A DNA stretch of 64,000 nucleotides, taken from contig NZ_CP157456.1 in the NCBI RefSeq assembly GCF_041549525.1, positions 3,782,001 through 3,846,000 of the forward strand, given 5' to 3'. This DNA comes from Paenarthrobacter aurescens. Its GTDB lineage: Bacteria; Actinomycetota; Actinomycetes; Actinomycetales; Micrococcaceae. A program made the position numbers and the translations under genes. Positions 1 through 8,370 of the stretch are shown one piece after another. The notes under the pieces are model-generated. The model was not told where the DNA came from and did not search any database. It saw only the letters and a list, made by a program, of their open reading frames with translations. Every line of letters begins with the position of its first letter. Position 1 is the first letter of the stretch.

Positions 1-180
1 GGAATCACGGCCGCGGCCTCCGCACCCATTTACGGCGCCATCCTGGTAGCCAAGAAGGACATTCCGCCGTTCGCTTTCTACCTGGTTGAGGGGCTTGCGG
101 GAGCATATTTGATGGCGTGGGAGGAGCCGGAAGAAAGCTACGGTCTCCGGACCCGGGACAGTAAGGGCGAACGGTCCTGA
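1..180 (+). CDS. C-terminal end of an unknown protein, cut by the window edge
   Basis: The first 59 codons of the window read open in frame 1 and end at TGA (178-180). The visible part has a moderately hydrophobic stretch (around residues 4-40) and a charged tail ending in KGERS. I do not recognise the family; a small membrane or membrane-associated protein is possible. Its last 43 bases overlap the end of the convergent glutamate-cysteine ligase gene on the other strand. The start lies outside the window. Confidence 0.5.
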   Translation, partial: GITAAASAPIYGAILVAKKDIPPFAFYLVEGLAGAYLMAWEEPEESYGLRTRDSKGERS

Positions 181-1334
181 TGCGCCCCGGCCGCACCCCC
201 GCGGACCGTCACTTTCGCAGCATGCCCAACCACGGCGGCCAATGCTTCGTTGCTCGGAGGACTTCCCGGCTGCCTCTGCCCGTCGCCACGCCTTGTGTTG
301 TAACGGTCCGCGGCTTCCCGTTGCTCTCGCGCACCGTTTCCCCGCTGCAGTAGCTCCGAGATCCCTTCTTTGACCAGCTCCAGCTCCCCTTGGTCGTCCA
401 GGACGGGGCTCAGGTAATCAACCAACGCCCACACCACCTCGGCTGCTGGCTGAGGCAGGAAGTCGCCAAAGTCAAGGAGATCTCCGCGCAGACCTGAGTT
501 GCTGGCCTGCCAGCTGGCCATCCGCAGGATCGCCGTGGGCACCGCGGTGGGTTCCACGCCGTCGAGCATTTCCAGTGAAGCCGTCTCCACCAAGGCCCGC
601 ACCAGCACCGCTATCAGTGCCGCGTCCTCAGCACGAAGGCAGACGTCAGCGACCCGGACTTCAACGGTGGGGTGGTCCCGGGAGATGCGGGCGTCAAAGT
701 AGATCATGCCCTCGTCCAGGATCACGCCCGTATCCAAGAGACGTTTGACGAGGCGTCGATACGCCGTCAGCGAGCCGAAAATGGTTGACGGGCCGGATGT
801 CGGCCAGCGGTTCCAGGCTTGCGTCCGGTAACTGTCAAATCCGGTGGGCAGGCCCCGCCAGTAGGGTGAGTTGGCGGTCAGTGCCGTCAGCACAGCGAGT
901 TTGTCCCGGATGTGGTCCAGGACCACCACCCCTTCCTCCGGCGACTCCACGGAGACGTGCACGTGGAATCCACACGTCAATTGCTCCGTGGCTATGATGC
1001 CGAAGCGGTCCAGCATCTCCGCATACCGTGGGTCCGGAGTGGTGTGCGTGTTCGAAGCCAAGGGCGAGGTGGCCATCGCAGCAATGCGTGCTCCGTGCCG
1101 GCGGGCAGCCTCGTTGGCCATGGAACGGCCACGGCGGATCTGCTCCAGGAGTTCACTGTGACTGTGGCACGGGCGGGTTTGGGTTTCAATTTGCTCCAGC
1201 TTGAGCTCGTGGCCAAGACCGGTTGTGGTTGCCGGTTCATGGTGACCGGCCAGCAGCGCGTCCGCGAGGGCCAGTGGCTCACCCGTCACAGGATCGACAA
1301 TGAGCAGCTCTTCCTCAACCCCGACAGTCCGCAT
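138..1334 (-). CDS. Carboxylate-amine ligase, YbdK-type glutamate-cysteine ligase 2 family
   Basis: A 398-residue protein of the GCS2 family, which makes ATP-dependent amide bonds; E. coli YbdK has weak gamma-glutamylcysteine synthetase activity. The family opening [10 protein letters not shown] is at residues 5-14, and other family features are the ELK-EQIETQT stretch near residue 45 and CGFHVHVSV near residue 140. The length is slightly above that of YbdK (about 370 residues). It lies 100 bp downstream of murA on the same strand, so co-transcription is possible but no coupling is visible. The true substrate is unknown: actinobacteria make mycothiol instead of glutathione, so a glutathione role is unlikely. 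Confidence 0.85.
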   Translation of the reverse strand: MRTVGVEEELLIVDPVTGEPLALADALLAGHHEPATTTGLGHELKLEQIETQTRPCHSHSELLEQIRRGRSMANEAARRHGARIAAMATSPLASNTHTTPDPRYAEMLDRFGIIATEQLTCGFHVHVSVESPEEGVVVLDHIRDKLAVLTALTANSPYWRGLPTGFDSYRTQAWNRWPTSGPSTIFGSLTAYRRLVKRLLDTGVILDEGMIYFDARISRDHPTVEVRVADVCLRAEDAALIAVLVRALVETASLEMLDGVEPTAVPTAILRMASWQASNSGLRGDLLDFGDFLPQPAAEVVWALVDYLSPVLDDQGELELVKEGISELLQRGNGAREQREAADRYNTRRGDGQRQPGSPPSNEALAAVVGHAAKVTVRGGAAGAHQDRSPLLSRVRRP

Positions 1335-1434
1335 GCTTCATTCTGCGTCAGGAGTCCCGGCCAGGACAGGGCAGGGCCAGAGTCCTCGCGCGGGGACGTC
1401 CTCAAGAACAGGACCGGCCGCACTTTGGCCGAAC

Positions 1435-2958
1435 CTAGTCCTGGAAGTACTCGATCTTCGCGCCGATGGTGTTCAAACGTTCGGCAAGGTCCTCGTAGCC
1501 GCGCTCAATCACATAGATATTCCGGAGCTCGGACGTGCCACGGGCAGCAAGCATGGCAAGGAGCAGGCAAGCAGCCGGGCGAAGTGCCGGCGGGCAACCG
1601 ATCTCCGCGGCACGCCATTTGGTGGGTCCGTTGACGTAAATCCGGTGCGGATCCAGCAACTGCACCTGGGCGCCCAGCTTGTTCAGTTCCGTCAGGTAGA
1701 TGGCACGGTTCTCATAAACCCAGTCGTGGATCATGGTCTGGCCCTCGGCGTTGCCTGCGATCACGGCGAAGAACGGCAGGTTGTCAATGTTCAGCCCCGG
1801 GAACGGCATGGGGTGGATCTTGTCCTGCGGCGCGTGGAGTTCCGAAGGCTTGGTGGTGACGTCCACCAGCCGGGTGCGTCCGTTGCGTGCCATGTATTCG
1901 CCGGAAATTTCGAGCTTCTGGCCCATCTGCTCCAGGGTGGCCAGTTCGATTTCCATGAACTCGATGGGCACCCTGCGGATGGTGACCTCGGAGTTGGTGA
2001 CGATCCCCGCGGTGATCAGGCTCATGGCCTCAATGGGGTCCTCAGACGGGAAGTATTCAATGTCCACGTCAATGGCGGAGCGTCCGGTGATCTTCAACGT
2101 GGTGGTGCCGACGCCCTCGATCTCCACGCCGAGTCCCTGCAAGTAGAAGCAAAGGTCCTGCACCATGTAGTTGGGGCTGGCGTTGCGAATAATGGTGGTG
2201 CCCTCGCGGTGGGCGGCCGCCATGATGGCGTTCTCCGTGACGGTATCGCCGCGTTCGGTGAGGACAAAGGAGCGGTTGAGATCGTCGGCGGGAGGGGCAG
2301 TCACGGAGTAGAAACCGGACTTCGCCTCTACCTCAAGGCCGAACTGGCGAAGCGCCTGCATGTGGGGTTCCACGGTGCGCGTTCCGAGGTCACAGCCACC
2401 GGCATAGGGAAGGAGGTATTCGCTGGTTTCATCCAGGAGCGGACCCAGCAGCATGATGACGCTGCGGGTGCGCCGGGCAGCGTCCACGTCCATGGACTCC
2501 AGATCCAGGACCTCGGGGCGTCGGATGCGGAGGTCGCTGCCGTTGAGCCAAGTGCATTCCATACCGATGGAGGTCAGGACTTCAACGATCCTGTTGACTT
2601 CCTCAATCCGTGCCAGCCGACGCAGGGTGGTGGTGCCACGGTTGATGAGGCTTGCACACAAGAGGGCCACGCCGGCATTCTTGCTGCTGTTAACGTCCAC
2701 TTCACCGGAGAGGGTGCGGCCACCCTCCACACGGAGGTGGGTCATTTGCGGCTTACCCACTTTGACGATGGAACGCCCAAAAATAGCTTCGAGGCGTTCG
2801 ATCATCCGGAGGCTGAGATTCTGCTTTCCCTGTTCCATCCGGGCGATTGCGCTCTGGCTGGTTCCCAGCTCAGTAGCCAGCTGCCCCTGCGTCCAGCCCT
2901 TTTCGCCACGGGCGTCGCGGAGCAGGAGGCCTACATTTTCGGCGGTAGGTTGCGTCAT
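1435..2958 (-). CDS. murA: UDP-N-acetylglucosamine 1-carboxyvinyltransferase (MurA) with N-terminal HTH domain
   Basis: Transfers enolpyruvyl from PEP to UDP-GlcNAc, the first committed step of peptidoglycan synthesis, in the cytoplasm. The 507-residue protein is about 85 residues longer than ordinary MurA. The extra N-terminus (residues 9-63) is an XRE-type helix-turn-helix (GWTQGQLATELGTSQSAIAR), followed by the EPT fold. The catalytic Lys-Asn pair is present (K93-N94 in SSKNAG) and the active-site cysteine is C189 in GGCDLGTRT, so the enzyme should be active and, having Cys rather than Asp, is expected to be fosfomycin sensitive. The HTH suggests DNA binding or autoregulation, which is inference. 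It is divergent from the WXG100-like gene, with 213 bp between the starts. Confidence 0.92.
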   Translation of the reverse strand: MTQPTAENVGLLLRDARGEKGWTQGQLATELGTSQSAIARMEQGKQNLSLRMIERLEAIFGRSIVKVGKPQMTHLRVEGGRTLSGEVDVNSSKNAGVALLCASLINRGTTTLRRLARIEEVNRIVEVLTSIGMECTWLNGSDLRIRRPEVLDLESMDVDAARRTRSVIMLLGPLLDETSEYLLPYAGGCDLGTRTVEPHMQALRQFGLEVEAKSGFYSVTAPPADDLNRSFVLTERGDTVTENAIMAAAHREGTTIIRNASPNYMVQDLCFYLQGLGVEIEGVGTTTLKITGRSAIDVDIEYFPSEDPIEAMSLITAGIVTNSEVTIRRVPIEFMEIELATLEQMGQKLEISGEYMARNGRTRLVDVTTKPSELHAPQDKIHPMPFPGLNIDNLPFFAVIAGNAEGQTMIHDWVYENRAIYLTELNKLGAQVQLLDPHRIYVNGPTKWRAAEIGCPPALRPAACLLLAMLAARGTSELRNIYVIERGYEDLAERLNTIGAKIEYFQD

Positions 2959-3171
2959 ACCAAAAAAATATCACAAGTGAGTTAGAAGTGAAGGGCAAAT
3001 CGCTGATTCAGCGGTCTACATCACACGGTACCCGTTCTGTGCGATATAAAGCACGACGCCGGCTGCTCACCTTGAGCGAACGCTTTCCCTCAGTTTTCCA
3101 CAAGGGCAGAGCTCCCCATTGTGCCCGCATTGGAGTTGGCGAAGGATGGACGGGAAAGCTCAGGGGGAAAT

Positions 3172-4164
3172 ATGCCTTTCTACGGCGCCGACGTCGATCA
3201 GCTCAAAGCACTCTCAAATACCCTTGCCAGCGGGGCCTCGCTGCTGACAACCCGCGCCCGGGAACTCGACTCCTTGATTGCGCAGGGTGGCTACTGGCAC
3301 GGACAGGACGCCAAACGCTTCGCCTCCGAATGGCAGGGCCACTTACGTCCGCTTCTTGAAAGGACCTCGCGAGGGATAGAAGAAGCGTCCAAGTCTGTGC
3401 TCACCAACGCGGACGAGCAGTCGAGCGCGTCCACAGGGAGCGGGAGCGGCAGCGGGAGCGGCGGCAGCGGCGGCTCAGGCAGCGGCGGCTCAGGGAATTC
3501 CGGCGACACTGCCAAACCGGCGAATGATCCCACAACAAAGGCCACAGACCCCGCCCAGCCCACACCCCAGGAAATCCTGGAGCAGTACCAAGTCAGCGAT
3601 GCCGAGACCACCAACTGGCCCGGCGATTGGGATCCGTTGCGGTTCGTGACGGATCAGAGGGTGGTTACCGAGAAGGAAGCGGAACTGCTGAACGGCCTGG
3701 GCCCCTTTGAGCTGAACGCTTTTAAGGGCATCCACGACGACGCCTTCAGTGTTGCCGATGAGCGCTTCCCCAGCGAAGACCGCAACGATGACCAGAACGA
3801 CGCTTTCCGCCACGCCTACTGGAACGCCCTCATGGTCAAGGAGTTCGGCGCTGACTGGGCTGAGGACTACGCCACAGCCCACGAGCAACTCCCCGGAAAC
3901 CCCGCTCCACGCGAAGCAATGGATCTGTACAACAATGAGGTTGGTCGCAATGTGGCCATCGCCAACCCGGATGCCAGTGCTGAGGAGCTTGCAGACTTGA
4001 TCGAGGAAGCCGTCAATAACGGAGACACTGTGGTGGTGGGGCCGGACCTGTTGCCGCACCCGTCAAACCAGATCCCTGCGGACCAGACGGGCGACGCCGG
4101 CAATGCCGAGCCCGCGCCTGGCGAAGATCCGGAGTTCAACGACGAGTCCAGGACTACTTCGTGA
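3172..4164 (+). CDS. WXG100-like secreted protein with C-terminal DUF6973-type domain (candidate effector)
   Basis: A 330-residue protein. I chose the ATG at 3172 because AGGGGGAAA lies just upstream and the N-terminus then begins like a WXG100 protein; an upstream GTG at 3121 has no such support. Residues 1-85 form a predicted helical hairpin with W42-H-G44 at the turn, as in ESX/type VII secretion substrates. Residues 88-112 are almost only Gly and Ser. Residues 130-300 hold a domain with NDAFRHAYWNAL (209-220), AHE (236-238) and MDLYNNEVGR (250-259), which I recognise as DUF6973-like; its activity is unknown to me. The stop overlaps the start of the following lipoprotein gene (GTGA). The architecture (secretion domain, flexible linker, conserved catalytic-looking domain) resembles polymorphic toxins. 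No ESX secretion genes are in the window. Confidence 0.8.
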   Translation: MPFYGADVDQLKALSNTLASGASLLTTRARELDSLIAQGGYWHGQDAKRFASEWQGHLRPLLERTSRGIEEASKSVLTNADEQSSASTGSGSGSGSGGSGGSGSGGSGNSGDTAKPANDPTTKATDPAQPTPQEILEQYQVSDAETTNWPGDWDPLRFVTDQRVVTEKEAELLNGLGPFELNAFKGIHDDAFSVADERFPSEDRNDDQNDAFRHAYWNALMVKEFGADWAEDYATAHEQLPGNPAPREAMDLYNNEVGRNVAIANPDASAEELADLIEEAVNNGDTVVVGPDLLPHPSNQIPADQTGDAGNAEPAPGEDPEFNDESRTTS

Positions 4165-4640
4165 GTCTTCCTTCCGCCAAGAACTTACGACGCCGCCCCA
4201 AGACCGGGGCGCCCCGCGTCACCTTGACCAGCTTGCTCATCTTGGTTCTGGCCTGCGCCTTGGCCGCCTGTTCCCTCGGAGGATCCGTCATGCCCGAAAC
4301 GAACGACCACCTCAACAATCAGGTTTTGGAGTCCGCTACGAACGGCACTGCGCTCAAGCTGGCCGATGCCACGGACTTTGACTGGGACCAAGCAGGTTTT
4401 GTCACGTCAGGAACCCCGGCAAAGGACATTGAGGAAGCTTTTGGTGAGCCCCTCACCAAGGAGAGCCGCTACACCGCGTCACCGGCACTCTTCGTCTTCT
4501 TGAAGGACGGCAAAGTCACCAAAGCGGTCCGCATCGTCCCTGACGCCTTCTCCGGGGCTGACGCCAGGAAGAAGTATGGACGCGACGTGGTGCTGACGCC
4601 GCCGGAGGGGCAAAAGGGCTTCCTTAGCTGGCGCGAATAA
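4161..4640 (+). CDS. Small lipoprotein translationally coupled to the WXG100-like gene (candidate immunity protein)
   Basis: A 159-residue protein starting at GTG within the GTGA overlap with the preceding stop. It has a basic N-terminus (KNLRRRPK), a hydrophobic segment and a lipobox LAAC, with the lipidated cysteine at residue 37. The mature part of about 120 residues is predicted to face outside the membrane. It includes FVTSGTPAKDIEEAFGEP, reminiscent of small BLA-inhibitor/SmpA-like folds, but I cannot assign a family. Stop-start coupling to a putative secreted effector, together with surface location, fits an immunity lipoprotein; this is inference only. Confidence 0.75.
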   Translation: MSLPSAKNLRRRPKTGAPRVTLTSLLILVLACALAACSLGGSVMPETNDHLNNQVLESATNGTALKLADATDFDWDQAGFVTSGTPAKDIEEAFGEPLTKESRYTASPALFVFLKDGKVTKAVRIVPDAFSGADARKKYGRDVVLTPPEGQKGFLSWRE

Positions 4641-4651
4641 CCGGCGGAGCG

Positions 4652-5386
4652 CTAGACCCTCCAGTATCCCAACGCATCAATCCGGTGCTTGTCCACGCCC
4701 AGTTCTTTCCTCAGGTGCTTGACGATTGCGCGCGTGCTGGATGCTTCGCTGGCAATCCAGAAGAAGTCCCCTCCAACGGAGACGGTCTCTGCCGTCAGCG
4801 CAGCGCAGACTTCCTCCACCAGCGCGGCCCCGTCGCGTTTGCGCGGAAGCCAGGTGACGACGTCGGAATCGGCAGCACGCACCTCAAGGGAGGGATCGGC
4901 GTCGTGCTGGTATTCAAGCCACGCCGTCACGGGAGCGGCACCTTTAGCAACACGCTGCCTCTCGTCCAGCAGTGAATTGATGGCCGGGATGGAAGCGGGA
5001 TCGCCTACCACCCAGATCCGCCGCGGGGCCGGCTGCGGGAAAGCGAAGGAGCTGCCTTGGACAGTGGCATCGATGGTGTCGCCGGGCTGCACTGAGCGGG
5101 CCCAATCGGCAGCCACACCCTGGTGCATCGCGAAGTCCATGCTGAACGTTCCCTCAGAAGGGGAGGCATTGGCCAAGGTGTAGGCGCGTTGATGAGCCTT
5201 CCCGGAATCGTTGAACCAGAGCCGGATCCACATGGTGGGATGCAGGCCGCTGCGCTCCAGGAGTCCGCCGTCACGCACGTGCACACGGAGGAAGTCCGGA
5301 GTGATCTCCTCGCTTCCGGTGACCTCAAGGGTGAAATCCTTGGCGCCCATGACTTTGAGGACGACGCCTTCCCAATTGCGCTTCAA
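4652..5386 (-). CDS. Siderophore-interacting protein (FAD-binding ferric-siderophore reductase)
   Basis: A 244-residue member of the SIP/ViuB family, which reduces ferric siderophores in the cytoplasm to release iron. The N-terminal half has the flavin-binding pattern (WIRLWF, then HQRAYTLA, usually RxYT), and the C-terminal NAD(P)H-binding half includes RIWVVGDPASIPAI and FFWIASEAS, typical of this family. It ends at YWRV, the usual YWR C-terminus. I place the start at TTG 5386 because AAGGAG (5393-5398, minus strand) is six bases upstream; an upstream GTG at 5401 has no ribosome site and would include the Shine-Dalgarno sequence in the coding region. The IdeR box at 5448-5466 lies upstream, so iron repression is expected. 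It is comparable to desF beside desferrioxamine genes. Confidence 0.9.
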   Translation of the reverse strand: MKRNWEGVVLKVMGAKDFTLEVTGSEEITPDFLRVHVRDGGLLERSGLHPTMWIRLWFNDSGKAHQRAYTLANASPSEGTFSMDFAMHQGVAADWARSVQPGDTIDATVQGSSFAFPQPAPRRIWVVGDPASIPAINSLLDERQRVAKGAAPVTAWLEYQHDADPSLEVRAADSDVVTWLPRKRDGAALVEEVCAALTAETVSVGGDFFWIASEASSTRAIVKHLRKELGVDKHRIDALGYWRV

Positions 5387-5447
5387 GCAACACTCCTTCA
5401 CGAATGTCCACGATTTGTGAACGGGGCCAAAGCCATTTATCTTGAGC

Positions 5448-5466
5448 TTAAGTAAGCCTAACCTAA
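5448..5466. promoter_or_regulatory. IdeR/DtxR iron box
   Basis: TTAAGTAAGCCTAACCTAA matches the palindromic DtxR/IdeR consensus (TTAGGTTAGCCTAACCTAA) at all but two positions. It sits between the divergent siderophore-interacting reductase (start 5386) and the penicillin-amidase gene (start 5488), where it can repress both when iron is replete. Confidence 0.88.
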
Positions 5467-5487
5467 GCTTGAAAGCGGCCTGAGATT

Positions 5488-7608
5488 ATGACGCCTGCCC
5501 CAACGCAGCAACCCGCCCCGGCAGGCGGCCCCGGAACCTACCGGGATCAGTGGGGAATCCCGCAATTGTGGGCTGATTCAACCGACGAACTCGCCTTTCT
5601 GCAAGGTATGAATGCCGCGGCGGACCGCTCCTGGCAGATCGAGTTGGAGCGCTGGCGATCTGAAGGCCGCACAGCCGAAGTGCTGGGGCCCGACGCCGTT
5701 CCCTGGGACCGCTTCGCCCGCCAAGCACGGCTGGATGACACTGCGCGTCGCTGCTTTGAAAACCTCGACGCCGGCACTCAGCACTGGTGTGCCCAATACG
5801 TGGCGGGCGTCAACCAGGCGCTGGAAGACGGGCTCCGCGGCGGCCCGGAGTTCAGCGAATCCGGCTGCGAACCCGAGCCGTGGAATCCGTGGACCCCGCT
5901 GGGTGTTTTCCTGGTCCACCACATCCTGTTCTCCACGTTCCCCAACAAACTCTTCAGGGCACACGTGGCACGGACCCTTGGCGAGGACGCCGTGAGCCTG
6001 TTCAGTATTGAAGCCCCCGTTTGGTCGGGCAGTAACGCGTGGGCCGCCCACGGCTCCACCACTGCCAGCGGCCTGCCATTGATAGCCGGCGACCCCCACC
6101 GGCTCATGGAACTGCCCGGCGTCTACCAGCAAATACGTTTGGCCTGCCCCGAGTTCGACGCCATCGGTTTCGCGTTCCCCGGAGTTCCCGGCCTGCCCCA
6201 TTTCGCCCAGACCGGCAACACCGCTTGGGCCATCACCAACGCCATGGCCGACTACCAGGACCTCTTCATCGAGGAGCTGCGCCGGATCACCGACACCTCA
6301 GGCGAGCGCATCGAGGCACGGGGAGCCGAAACCTGGGAACCCGTCGCTGTCAGTTCCGAGACCATAACGGTCCGCGGCGGCGCGGATGTCTCCGTTGAGA
6401 TTCTTGAAACCGCCCGCGGCCCGGTCATCTCTGAAACGCCCGACGGCGGCGCCCTGAGTTTGCGTTTCCCGGCCAGGGTTGAGGGGCGGCTGGGTTTCGA
6501 GGCCCTCCTGCCGCTGTTGCGCAGCCGGAGCGTCTCCGAGGTTGAGGCTGCGTTCGATGCGTGGGTGGAGCCGGTCAACAGTGTGGTGGCCGCGGACGCG
6601 GGCGGGTCTGTCCGGCATTTTGTTGCCGGACTGGTTCCGCAGCGGAATCCGGCCAACAGGCGCTTGCCCGCTCCGGCTTTCTCCGCCCGCCACGACTGGG
6701 AGGGCCAGTATGTGATCCTGCCCCGCGCCGAAGTCCGGACGTTGGCAGTGAGCGCTAACGATCGACAGGCAGGGGGCGGTGACGCTGTGGCCATGGAGTT
6801 TGCCCCTCCACACCGCGCGCTGCGCATCAGGGAGTTGCTGGAGACGGCTCCGGGCCCCTTGTCCGTGGACACCATGCAGGCTATCCACACCGATACTTTG
6901 CTGGGTCCGTGGCCTCTGTTCCGGTCAGTTCTCCTGGCCATGGACACTGGGGACCTGTCCGGGGAAGCGAAGGGCCTGCGGTCTGTGTTGCTCTCCTGGG
7001 ACGGCCGGATGGACGCCGACAGCCACCCAGCGGCGGTCTTTGCAGCTTGGCGTGGTGCCGTGGTCCAGCGCCTGGCCCGGCACTCCGCGCTGGCTCCCCT
7101 GACTGAACCCACCGGCTACTCGCCGTTGTTCGGGCCATGGTTGTCCGTGGCATCCCGCATCGGTTTCGCTGTGGAGACCCTGCTGGTTCGCGGCGCCGAA
7201 CTTGGAATCACCATTGACGTGGAAGCTGCGGCTGCGCTCGAGGTGGTTGCGCTGGAGGAGGTGCTGCTCAACGGAGCCCTGTGGGGTGAGCGGCACAAGC
7301 TCCTGCCCGTACATGTGCTTCCCGGGCCGCTCGCATCAGCTGCGCCCAGTGCTGAACTCAGTGGCGACACCGGCTGCGTTCTATGCACTGAGAGCCTCCC
7401 CGGTGTTGATGACCGAAGCTTCCGCGGCCCCGTAGCCCGGTACGTCTGGGACCTGTCCGATCGGCGCAACAGCCGTTGGATTGTGCCTTTCGGCGCTTCC
7501 GGTGCGCCGGGTCACCAGCACTTCTCCGATCAGCTCGCGCTCTGGACTGCAGGGCAACTCGCCCCGGTAGTCACTGACTGGCCCGAACTGACCAAAGACA
7601 TTCCCTGA
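5488..7608 (+). CDS. Penicillin amidase family N-terminal nucleophile hydrolase (DesG-like)
   Basis: A 706-residue protein of the penicillin acylase family, which cleaves itself into two subunits and hydrolyses or transfers acyl groups on amides. The alpha-part opening GTYRDQWGIPQLWA is at residues 16-29. The nucleophile is expected at S182 in GSNAWAAHG, followed by SGLPLIAGDPHR, as in the family. No signal peptide is seen, so it should act in the cytoplasm, unlike the secreted penicillin acylases and PvdQ. It is the first gene after the IdeR box and precedes a hydroxamate acyltransferase. A penicillin amidase named desG has been proposed to supply aryl-acyl groups in arylated desferrioxamines; the context fits that role, which is inference. 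Confidence 0.88.
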   Translation: MTPAPTQQPAPAGGPGTYRDQWGIPQLWADSTDELAFLQGMNAAADRSWQIELERWRSEGRTAEVLGPDAVPWDRFARQARLDDTARRCFENLDAGTQHWCAQYVAGVNQALEDGLRGGPEFSESGCEPEPWNPWTPLGVFLVHHILFSTFPNKLFRAHVARTLGEDAVSLFSIEAPVWSGSNAWAAHGSTTASGLPLIAGDPHRLMELPGVYQQIRLACPEFDAIGFAFPGVPGLPHFAQTGNTAWAITNAMADYQDLFIEELRRITDTSGERIEARGAETWEPVAVSSETITVRGGADVSVEILETARGPVISETPDGGALSLRFPARVEGRLGFEALLPLLRSRSVSEVEAAFDAWVEPVNSVVAADAGGSVRHFVAGLVPQRNPANRRLPAPAFSARHDWEGQYVILPRAEVRTLAVSANDRQAGGGDAVAMEFAPPHRALRIRELLETAPGPLSVDTMQAIHTDTLLGPWPLFRSVLLAMDTGDLSGEAKGLRSVLLSWDGRMDADSHPAAVFAAWRGAVVQRLARHSALAPLTEPTGYSPLFGPWLSVASRIGFAVETLLVRGAELGITIDVEAAAALEVVALEEVLLNGALWGERHKLLPVHVLPGPLASAAPSAELSGDTGCVLCTESLPGVDDRSFRGPVARYVWDLSDRRNSRWIVPFGASGAPGHQHFSDQLALWTAGQLAPVVTDWPELTKDIP

Positions 7609-7645
7609 TCCACCCCGACCCCCAGCGAACCCGCAATACTCCGCA

Positions 7646-7685
7646 CAGCCCGCATCAGCCCCGATCAGCCCGCATCAGCCCCGAA
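7646..7685. repeat. Two tandem copies of a 20-bp unit before the acyltransferase gene
   Basis: CAGCCCGCATCAGCCCCGAT is followed directly by a second copy differing only in the last base. The second copy runs into the ribosome binding site (GAAGGA) of the downstream gene, so copy number could affect the spacing between the two genes. Function unknown. Confidence 0.75.
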
Positions 7686-7692
7686 GGAAGCC

Positions 7693-8292
7693 ATGACCAC
7701 CACCACCCAGGACTTCTCCGTCCGCACCACCGTCTACTCCGAAGACCTCGAAGGATGGGGCGCCCTGCGGCTTGTTCCGCTGGTCCCCGGCGAGGACATT
7801 GAGCTCATCTACCAATGGGTTACCCAGCCCCGGGCCAAGTTCTGGGGCATGACCGAACACACCCGGGAACACGTGCAGGAAATCTACGAGTTCCTTGACT
7901 CGTTGGACACCCACCACGCGTTCCTGGCCGTCCTTGATGGAGAACCGCTGGCTCTGTTCCAGACCTACGAGCCCTTGCACGATCCTGTGGGCGAGGCCTA
8001 CCCCGCCCGCGAAGCAGATATCGGCATGCACCTGCTCCTGGCCCCCGCCACCCGGCCCATTCCGCATTTCACTCCGCGGCTGGGCACATCCCTGATCAAA
8101 TACATGTTCTCCCTGCCCGGCAAGGATCGGATTGTGGTGGAGCCGGATTCCCGCAACGCCAAAGCTCTCCGGCGCCTGGAAGCCACCTGCTTTGAGTTGG
8201 GCCCCATCATTCAGCTCGCGGAGAAGGAAGCCCAGTTGGGGTTCCTCACGCGTGCGGGCTTTGACGAGATTCAACAGCAGCAAGCACAGTAG
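7693..8292 (+). CDS. GNAT-fold siderophore acyltransferase (DesC/IucB-like)
   Basis: A 199-residue protein of the GNAT group that acylates N-hydroxy-diamines or N-hydroxylysine in hydroxamate siderophore synthesis (DesC, RhbD, IucB). Family features are RAKFWGM near residue 48, a cofactor-side stretch EADIGMHLLLAP at about 109-120, and a C-terminal DRIVVEPDSRNAKAL. The ATG at 7693 follows GAAGGA at good distance. It sits 84 bp after the penicillin amidase gene and probably shares its IdeR-controlled promoter. The decarboxylase, monooxygenase and NIS synthetase needed for a full desferrioxamine pathway (desA, desB, desD) are not next to it in this window. Confidence 0.88.
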   Translation: MTTTTQDFSVRTTVYSEDLEGWGALRLVPLVPGEDIELIYQWVTQPRAKFWGMTEHTREHVQEIYEFLDSLDTHHAFLAVLDGEPLALFQTYEPLHDPVGEAYPAREADIGMHLLLAPATRPIPHFTPRLGTSLIKYMFSLPGKDRIVVEPDSRNAKALRRLEATCFELGPIIQLAEKEAQLGFLTRAGFDEIQQQQAQ

Positions 8293-8304
8293 CCAGGCAT
8301 AGCA

Positions 8305-8335
8305 TGCCGCCGGCACCCCCAATCGGCCGGCGGCA
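8305..8335. terminator. Bidirectional hairpin between convergent genes
   Basis: TGCCGCCGGC (8305-8314) pairs with GCCGGCGGCA (8326-8335) across an 11-base loop. No clear T-run on either side. It lies between the convergent ends of the acyltransferase and the ECF transporter operon. Confidence 0.55.
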
Positions 8336-8370
8336 CGCTGGCGCCGGGGCACACCGCGCTGCATGAAGCC

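Noticed and set aside
1300..2985. Long plus-strand open frame of 561 codons
   Set aside because: It is antisense to murA, whose protein has intact catalytic motifs. High-GC DNA gives such shadow frames; no recognisable domain.
5488..7608. Reading the penicillin amidase gene as an antibiotic-resistance or quorum-quenching acylase
   Set aside because: There is no signal peptide, and the IdeR box and the DesC-like neighbour point to siderophore metabolism instead.
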